A stretch of 64,000 nt of DNA from Lepus europaeus (lineage: Eukaryota; Chordata; Mammalia; Lagomorpha; Leporidae): NCBI RefSeq assembly GCF_033115175.1, contig NC_084838.1, positions 60,418,468 to 60,482,467 of the forward strand, written 5' to 3'. Numbering within the stretch: the stretch's first letter is position 1; the number at the start of each line of letters is the position of its first letter. The translations under genes and the position numbers were made by a program. The notes beneath the pieces were generated by a model. It was not told the DNA's origin, did not search any database, and saw nothing but the letters and a program-made list of their open reading frames with translations. Positions 58,448 through 64,000 of the stretch are shown piece after piece.

Positions 58448-59990
58448 AAAAAGATTTATTTATTTATTTGAAAGTCAGAGTTACTGGTTGAAATGAAATG
58501 GACACTATGAGAAACAGTGACTTGATCAGCCCTTGTCCTGACTGTTGATGAACAACTTAATACTTTATTCCTTTTAGAATTTTTTTGTTCTACTAAATAC
58601 TGTTGGTTGAACTCTTTAATTAACACAAAGTTATTCGTAGGTGTTTAAATTTAACTGAAAAGTGATCCCTGTTAAATGTAAGAGTGGGAATAAGAGAGGG
58701 AGGAGATGTACAATTTGGGACATGCTCAATTGGACTTCCCCAAATAGTAGAGTTAGAAACGTGCCAGGGGATTCCAGTTCAATCCCATCAATGTGGCATG
58801 TACCAATGCCATCTCACCAGTCAAGGTGATCAATTTCAGTTCACAGTTGATCACACTGATAGGTCTAAGAGTCAAAGGGATCACAGAAACAAGACTAGTG
58901 TCTGCTAATACTAACTGATAGAATCAAAAAGGGAGAGAACGATCCATCATGGGAAGCGGGATACACAGCAGACTCATAGAATGGCAGATGTCCTAAACAG
59001 CACTCTGGCCTCAGAATCAGCCCTTAAGGCATTCAGATCTGGCTGAAGAGCCCATGAGAGTATTTTAGGCATGGAAAGCCAAGACACTCTGGCAAAAAAC
59101 AAAAAAAAAAAAAACAAAAAAAACCCAAACCAAACCTAAATGAAAGATCTCTGTGAGTGAGATCCCAGTAGAAAGAGCAGGCCATCAAAGAAGGAGGTGC
59201 CTTTGTCTGAAGGGAGGAGAGAACTTCCACTTTGACTATGATCTTGTCTAAATAAGATTGGAGTCGGTGAACTCAAAAGGCTTCCATAGCCTTGGCAACT
59301 CATGACTAGAGCCTAGAGTGATTACTGACGCCATGAATAAGAGTGTCAATTTGTTAAGTCAACAGCAAGAGTCACTGTGCACTTACTCCCCGTGTAGGAT
59401 CTCTGTCCTTAATGTGTTGTCCAATGTGAATGAATGCTATAACTAGTACTCAAACAGTACTTTACACTTTGTGTTTCTGTGTGGGTGCAAACTGATGAAA
59501 TCTTTACTTAATATATACTAAATCAATCTTCTGTATATAAAGAGAATTGAAAATGAGTCTTAATGTGAATGGAATGGGAGAGAGAACAGGAGATGGGAAG
59601 GTTGTGGGTGGGAGGGATGTTATGGGGGGGGGGCAAGCCACTGTAATCCAAAAGCTGTACTTTGGAAATTTATATTAAATAAAAGTTTAAAAAAAAGAGT
59701 TACTTAGAAGATAAGCAGAAAGAGAGAGAGAGGTCTTCCATCTGATGGTTCATCCTCAATTGGCTGCAACGGCCGGAGCTGCGCCAATCTGAAGCCAGGA
59801 GCCAGGAGTTTCCTCCGGGTCTCCCATTTGGGTGCAGGGGCCCAATGACTTATGCCCTCTTCTGCTGCTTTCCCAGGCATAACAGAGAGCTGGATCAGAA
59901 ATGGAGCAGCCGGATCTCGAACAGGCACCCATATGAGATGCCGGTGCTTCAGGCCAGGGCGTTAACCCACTGCGCCACAGTGCTGGCCCC
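58448..59990 (-). mobile_element. CSINE split by an L1 insertion, antisense
   Basis: Head AAGATTTATTTATTTATTTG at about 58451-58470 runs to CAGAGTTACT at 58485. The body resumes at 59705 after the L1 (TAGAAGATAAGCAGAAAG) and continues to the GCCACAGTGCTGGCCCC end at about 59990. The CSINE was therefore in place before the L1. Confidence 0.92.
58486..59695 (+). mobile_element. 5'-truncated rabbit L1 inserted inside a CSINE
   Basis: A 1.2-kb L1 3' region from GGTTGAAATGAAATGG to ATTAAATAAAAGTTTAAAAAA. AGAGTTACT lies at 58477-58485 and again at 59696-59704, the 9-bp target-site duplication within the CSINE. It shares its order with 47436-48527, including the A-rich internal tract (59093-59130). 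Confidence 0.95.
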
Positions 59991-60057
59991 AGCAATTGTC
60001 TTTGAAGACAGTTTTCTTTTCCAGAACTTTTTATGAACCTGATTAGAACAATTTATA

Positions 60058-60376
60058 GGGGCTGATGCTGTGGCGCAGCAGGTTAAAGCCCTGGCCTGTA
60101 GCGCTGGCATCCCATATGGACGCTGGTTTGAGTCCCGGATGCTCCACTTCTGATCGAGCTCTCTGCTGTGGCCTGGGAAGGCAGTAGAAGATGGCCCAAG
60201 TCCTTGGGCCCCTGAACCCACGTGGGAGACCTGGAGGAAGCTCTTGACTCCTGGTTTTGGATCAGCACAGCTCCAGCCGTTGCAGCCAACTGGGGAGTGA
60301 ACCAGCGGATGGAAGACCTCTCTCTCTGTTTCTACCTCTCTCCATAATTCTCTTTCAAATAAATCTTTAAAAAAAA
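60058..60376 (+). mobile_element. CSINE, sense
   Basis: GGGGCTGATGCTGTGGCGCAGC head, CATCCCATATGGACGCTGG, and CTTTCAAATAAATCTTTAAAAA tail. Flanks ACAATTTATAG and ATAATTTGTAG form an imperfect duplication. Confidence 0.93.
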
Positions 60377-60427
60377 GAATAATTTGTAGTGAAACCAGAT
60401 GCCTTTTCACTTACGTATACTTTGTTA

Positions 60428-60742
60428 TTTTTTAAAAAATTATTTATTTGAAAGGCGGAGTTGCAGAGAGGGAGAGGTAGAGGCAGAGAAGTCTTCCATC
60501 CACTGGTTCACTCCCCAATCGACCACAGGGCTGGGCCGGGTCAGGCTGAAGCCAGGAGCCAAGAGCTTCATTCAAGTTTCCCACGTGTTTACAGTTGCCA
60601 AGGACTCGGGCCATCCTCTGCTGCTTTCCCTGGCACATTATCAGGGAGCTGGATCAGAAGTGGAGCCACCGGGACTGGAACTGGTGTCCATATGGGATGC
60701 CGCATTGTAGGCTTAACCTGCTATGCCATAGCATCAACCCCT
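60428..60742 (-). mobile_element. CSINE, antisense
   Basis: TTTTTAAAAAATTATTTATTTG head, CCATCCACTGGTTCACTCCC, TGCTATGCCATAGCATCAACCCC end. Confidence 0.9.
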
Positions 60743-60852
60743 GAAATTTATGTTTTTAGCATAGAACTTGTGTGCTGTTTCTACCACCAGCTAGCTAAAG
60801 GAAGTTGTTACCTGGTGGTAGGACAGAGTTTTGTATTGAATGCATTTTTCTT

Positions 60853-61176
60853 TTTTTTTTTTTTTAATTTTGAGATTTATATTTATGTATATCTTAGAAA
60901 GGCGGACTTACAGAGAGGGAGAGGGAGAGATAAAGATCTTCATTCCCCATGGCCACAATGGCAGAGGCTGAGCCAGGCTAAAACCAAGAGCCCAGAACTC
61001 TATCTGGGTCTCTGATGTGGGTGGCAGGGGTCCAAGTATGTGGGCTATCTTCCTTCCCAGGGGCACTAGCAGGAAGCTGGGCCAGAAGTGGAGCAGCTGG
61101 GACTCAGACCGACATTTATGTGGGATGCCAGCGTCACAGTCAAAGGCTTAATCTGCTGTGCCATAACACTGTCCCA
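60853..61176 (-). mobile_element. CSINE, antisense
   Basis: T-run at 60852-60866, TTTGAGATTTATATTTATG, ATCTTCATTCCCCATGGCC core, CTGCTGTGCCATAACACTGTCCC end. Confidence 0.85.
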
Positions 61177-61811
61177 AGAATTTCTTTATGTCCATTTAAT
61201 AGTGATCTTCTAACCCCATTCACTAATTAAACTATCCTGATACTTCCTAAACCCATCTGACATCCTTCTTGAACCTATTCCTATACATATCCCCAGGTAA
61301 ACTAATTGACTCTGAAAAAAAAAAAAAATAAAACATAAAATGATTTGGGGAAGGCAAGGGGAGGAACGCCGTCCCTGTTTTCCCAATGTGTTTATAGGAT
61401 TGATTTCAACTTATTAACTGAAAACAGGATTAAGCTTGTGTCTGTGGGTGCTTTAGGTAATAAAATTTCTATAAATTGTTTAAATAAAATTCCATTTTAC
61501 TGTAATAATTTGTTAGACTTTATGGTTCTGTCATTGGGTTTTTACTTATATTCTGGGAGTGTCCAGAGCCAAATACGTTGTTTGCTGTCTGTTACTTTGA
61601 GAATAACGATAGTCTCTTACTTTTATAGTGTTTAAAATTAGAAATACACAAAATAGGTAAAATAGGACAGCAACACTGGAAGCTTAGAAGAAGAAAAAAA
61701 TCTCTTGAGATATGTATTGAAGACTTCTTATAAAATCTTGTAAAACCTTTTTACAAAATTTCAACACTACTCATTTGCCTTCATTAAATGGATTTTAATT
61801 TCTTTCTTTAG

Positions 61812-61923
61812 AAAGAGAGTTGTGGGAATTATGTAACAAGTGTAATTTGATGAGACCAAAGCGCTCCCATCACTGCAGCCGCTGCGGCCACTGTGTAAGG
61901 AGAATGGATCATCACTGTCCGTG
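61812..61923 (+). CDS. ZDHHC21: ZDHHC21 coding exon 3: DHHC catalytic core (residues 85-122, split at both ends)
   Basis: A 112-bp exon. Joined to the preceding base it reads [17 protein letters not shown] and then the catalytic cysteine-rich core. Cys92, Cys95, His105 and Cys112 should form the first zinc site. Cys106, Cys109 and His119 should form part of the second, whose last ligand (Cys126) lies beyond the window. Asp117-His118-His119-Cys120 is the DHHC motif; Cys120 is the acylated catalytic cysteine. The exon ends TGT CCG TG|GTAAGA, splitting Trp122. All ligands are intact, and the sequence matches human as I recall it except Leu88 (Phe in human). Further exons, coding two more transmembrane segments and the C-terminal tail, lie downstream. 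Confidence 0.98.
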
Positions 61924-62273
61924 GTAAGAAAGGCATCCTTCACTTCTAGCTAAGAAAGAAAGGAAGCCTAGTAAAAAATTCTCTTAAGACTTAGCAGTCT
62001 TGAGCAAAAATTATATTAAAGTTACATGGTTTGTAAAAACATTTTAATATTTGATCATGTAGTTCTGTCAACTCCAAAGTCAGTTTTCCAGAGATCCTAT
62101 CTTTATCACCACAATGTACAGTGTAAGGAGATGTTTTAGCAGAAGACTAAGAATTTACCTGCACCCAGATGTTCAGTTGGACCAAGGTACTTGTTTTCGA
62201 AGAGGTAATGTATGGGAAGCATTTGCTTTAGTATTTGACACATAGAAAGCATTTAAATAGAAGCTGTTATTTC

Positions 62274-62412
62274 TAATATAATATATTATATTAGAAATAT
62301 AATATATAGTGTAGTATATTATATAATATATAATATATAGTGTAGAATATTATATAATATATAATATTATATAAGATACTATATATTATATATAATATTA
62401 GGTATAATAATA
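62274..62412. repeat. AT-only palindromic minisatellite
   Basis: About 140 bp of almost pure A/T. A unit of about 36 bp (AATATATAGTGTAGWATATT followed by ATATAATATAT) occurs at least twice, with self-complementary stretches (TAATATAATATATTATATTA near 62275). Confidence 0.9.
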
Positions 62413-63356
62413 TATTTCCCACTGTTATTTCCACTTCCATTTATGTAATTAAAGAGTAGCACATTTCAAATGCCCTGATAATTCCCCCCATCAGTGAAGA
62501 CGTTTTACCTATTACGTACTGGAGATAGGTAGTAACAGTGTATGCATGTCGAATGTGTCTAAGTGGTAATTAACTGATTCTGCTGAACTACCAACAGCTT
62601 TGGTCAATAGGGGGCTCTCTTGTAATATTTAAAGAAAATGTTCAGTTGAAAAAAATTTTGAAAACAAATGCTGTGAGAATTCTGTATTGTATCTCATTTC
62701 AAAGCTGTCACAAAAATCTGTGAACAAGACATTGTATTTAATTTTGTTTTCCTAGCATGGGATCTCTGTATAAATATTTAAACTGGTATAGTGTAGCACT
62801 CTAAATATATCTATATACATATATATTTATGTTTGTACACACATGTGTGCATGTATACAAAGTTTAACTACATAACAAGCTTCTTGAATTGCATTTATCT
62901 AAAGTTGTCTCGAGTAGAATTTACCTAATAATGGTAATCAAGTTAGAGTAACTCATTTGCCTGCACAGTTTACTTAACTATAATGCAATTTACTGAGATT
63001 AGAAAAAAATGAGAATATGTAGATAAAAGTACTTTGTTACTGTATAAAAATTTAAAAAATTGTCTAAGTCCATCAATAAGGTATTTAGTATATGACATAT
63101 AGGTGGATTTCAAAAAGTATGCCTTGAATTTAAACATTAATCTCCAAGTAATTTTCCGGACCTCAATGATATTTGTAATTACAATAGTAATAGACTACAA
63201 AAAAACTAGGTGAGATATGTTTTGAGATAAATGCTAATCACACCAAAAGCTGGATTTTTGGTACTTTTTATAGTGGTGTTTCTGGTTAATTAAAAATACA
63301 GTAATTGCTCGTGGTACAGTTGGATATTGATGCTTCCTTTCAAAAAAATGCAATAG

Positions 63357-63682
63357 GGGCCGGCCCTGTGGTGTAGCAGGTAAAGCCGCCATCTGCAGCA
63401 CCAGCATCCCATATGGGCGCCAGTTCGAGTCCCAGCCGCTCCACTTCCAATCCAGCTTTCTGCTATGGCCCGGGGAAAGCAGTACAAGATGGCCCAAGTC
63501 CTTGGGCCCCTGCACCCATGTGGGATACCCAGAAGAGGCTCCTAGCTTCGGATCAGCACATCTCCAGCCATTGCAACCAAATGGGGAGTAAACCAGTGGA
63601 TGGAAGACATCTGTCTCTTTCTGCCTCTCTTCCTCTCTTTGTGTAACTCTGACTTTCAAATAAATAAATAAATAAATCATTT
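63357..63682 (+). mobile_element. CSINE with 14-bp target-site duplication, sense
   Basis: GGGCCGGCCCTGTGGTGTAGC head, CATCCCATATGGGCGCC and (AAAT)n tail. AAAAAATGCAATAG lies at 63343-63356 and 63683-63696. It is a fairly young full-length copy. Confidence 0.95.
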
Positions 63683-64000
63683 AAAAAATGCAATAGGTGA
63701 GGAAACCAACTAGGAGATGTGGTGGAAACTAAAGATATTTGTGAGGGATAAAGACTAGCTTCTTTGTGACCATTAAAGTGCAGTTAAACCTCAATCCTAA
63801 TTTTGAGATGATTTCTTTGTTTCCAAGCCCCTGGTTCCGCAGTTTTAGTCAACCTCACAATATTGCCCGGAAGGAGGGGGAAGTAGAAAAGATCGGAGGA
63901 TCAGAAAAGAGAGTAGACCAGGGACTTAAGGGTCTTATCATGATTACTTTTCCTAACAGAGCTCTGCTGAGGTGTTGAGTGAGGGAAATGTACAGTGGAA

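Larger units (their letters stand above)
50420..61811 (+). other. ZDHHC21: ZDHHC21 intron between coding exons 2 and 3
   Basis: 11.4 kb, donor GTATGG, acceptor TTTCTTTCTTTAG. It holds the CSINE, L1, L2 and MER5A insertions listed separately. Unique-looking stretches are 50770-51070, 51560-52620, 52975-53420, 54124-54615, 56185-56645, 56970-57340, 57915-58445 and 61180-61800. No further coding exon is recognised in it. Confidence 0.9.
61924..64000 (+). other. ZDHHC21: ZDHHC21 intron after coding exon 3, incomplete
   Basis: The intron starts with the GTAAGA donor at 61924 and runs out of the window. It contains an AT-rich palindromic repeat (62274-62412), a TA/TG-rich tract (62805-62865) and one CSINE (63357-63682). 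No other exon is recognised; human exon order predicts the next exon begins with the codon part for Trp122 and INNCVGE. Confidence 0.85.

Noticed and set aside
1028-63682. tRNA-like heads of the CSINEs as possible tRNA genes
   Set aside because: They carry A/B-box-like promoters by descent from a tRNA but lack intact cloverleaf structure. They are SINE heads, not tRNA genes.
1-64000. CRISPR arrays, operons, prophage, toxin-antitoxin or viral genes
   Set aside because: No spaced short repeats, no prokaryote-style gene packing and no viral coding sequence were found. The window is mammalian.

Overview
This is vertebrate nuclear DNA, almost certainly from the European rabbit (Oryctolagus cuniculus) or a close lagomorph. 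Two things show this. About 46 copies of the lagomorph CSINE (C repeat) and several copies of the rabbit-type LINE-1 3' region fill the window. The only protein-coding sequences are spliced mammalian exons. There is no prokaryotic, viral or CRISPR content, and most long open frames are repeat, microsatellite or CpG-island shadows.

Two genes lie head-to-tail on the + strand. CER1 (Cerberus 1, a secreted DAN-family antagonist of Nodal/BMP/Wnt signals) is complete: a TATA box at 5853-5860, coding exon 1 at 5951-6457, a 2.3 kb phase-0 intron and coding exon 2 at 8786-9082. Together they encode 267 residues. About 19 kb downstream a CpG island (about 27740-28420) marks the promoter and first non-coding exon of ZDHHC21, a DHHC-type protein S-acyltransferase. 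Its first three coding exons are at 48673-48826, 50321-50419 and 61812-61923. They encode residues 1-121 and most of the codon for residue 122, and include the catalytic DHHC motif; the rest of the gene lies beyond the window. A probable extra 5' untranslated exon (31598-31763) sits in the long first intron and carries short upstream ORFs. The order and orientation CER1 - ZDHHC21 match human 9p22.3.

Region by region: 1-5.7 kb is upstream of CER1 (one or two SINEs, a lineage L1 relic, a 16-bp tandem repeat). 5.7-9.9 kb is CER1, whose intron holds a 209-bp pure polypyrimidine microsatellite. 9.9-27.7 kb is intergenic, with CSINEs, L1 tails and old MIR, L2 and MER5A-like relics. 27.7-64 kb is ZDHHC21, dominated by CSINEs that are mostly antisense to the gene, plus four L1-derived blocks of the rabbit 3' type and one older L1M-like block.

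I found no new biological system. The points most worth checking are the uORF-bearing 5' exon of ZDHHC21, a twin-primed (inverted) L1 with intact target-site duplications, an L1 nested inside a CSINE, an L1 copy whose reverse transcription started upstream of the normal 3' end, an internally deleted CSINE with intact duplications, directly repeated L1 tails flanking coding exons 1-2 of ZDHHC21, and paired FOX-like sites just upstream of the CER1 TATA box.
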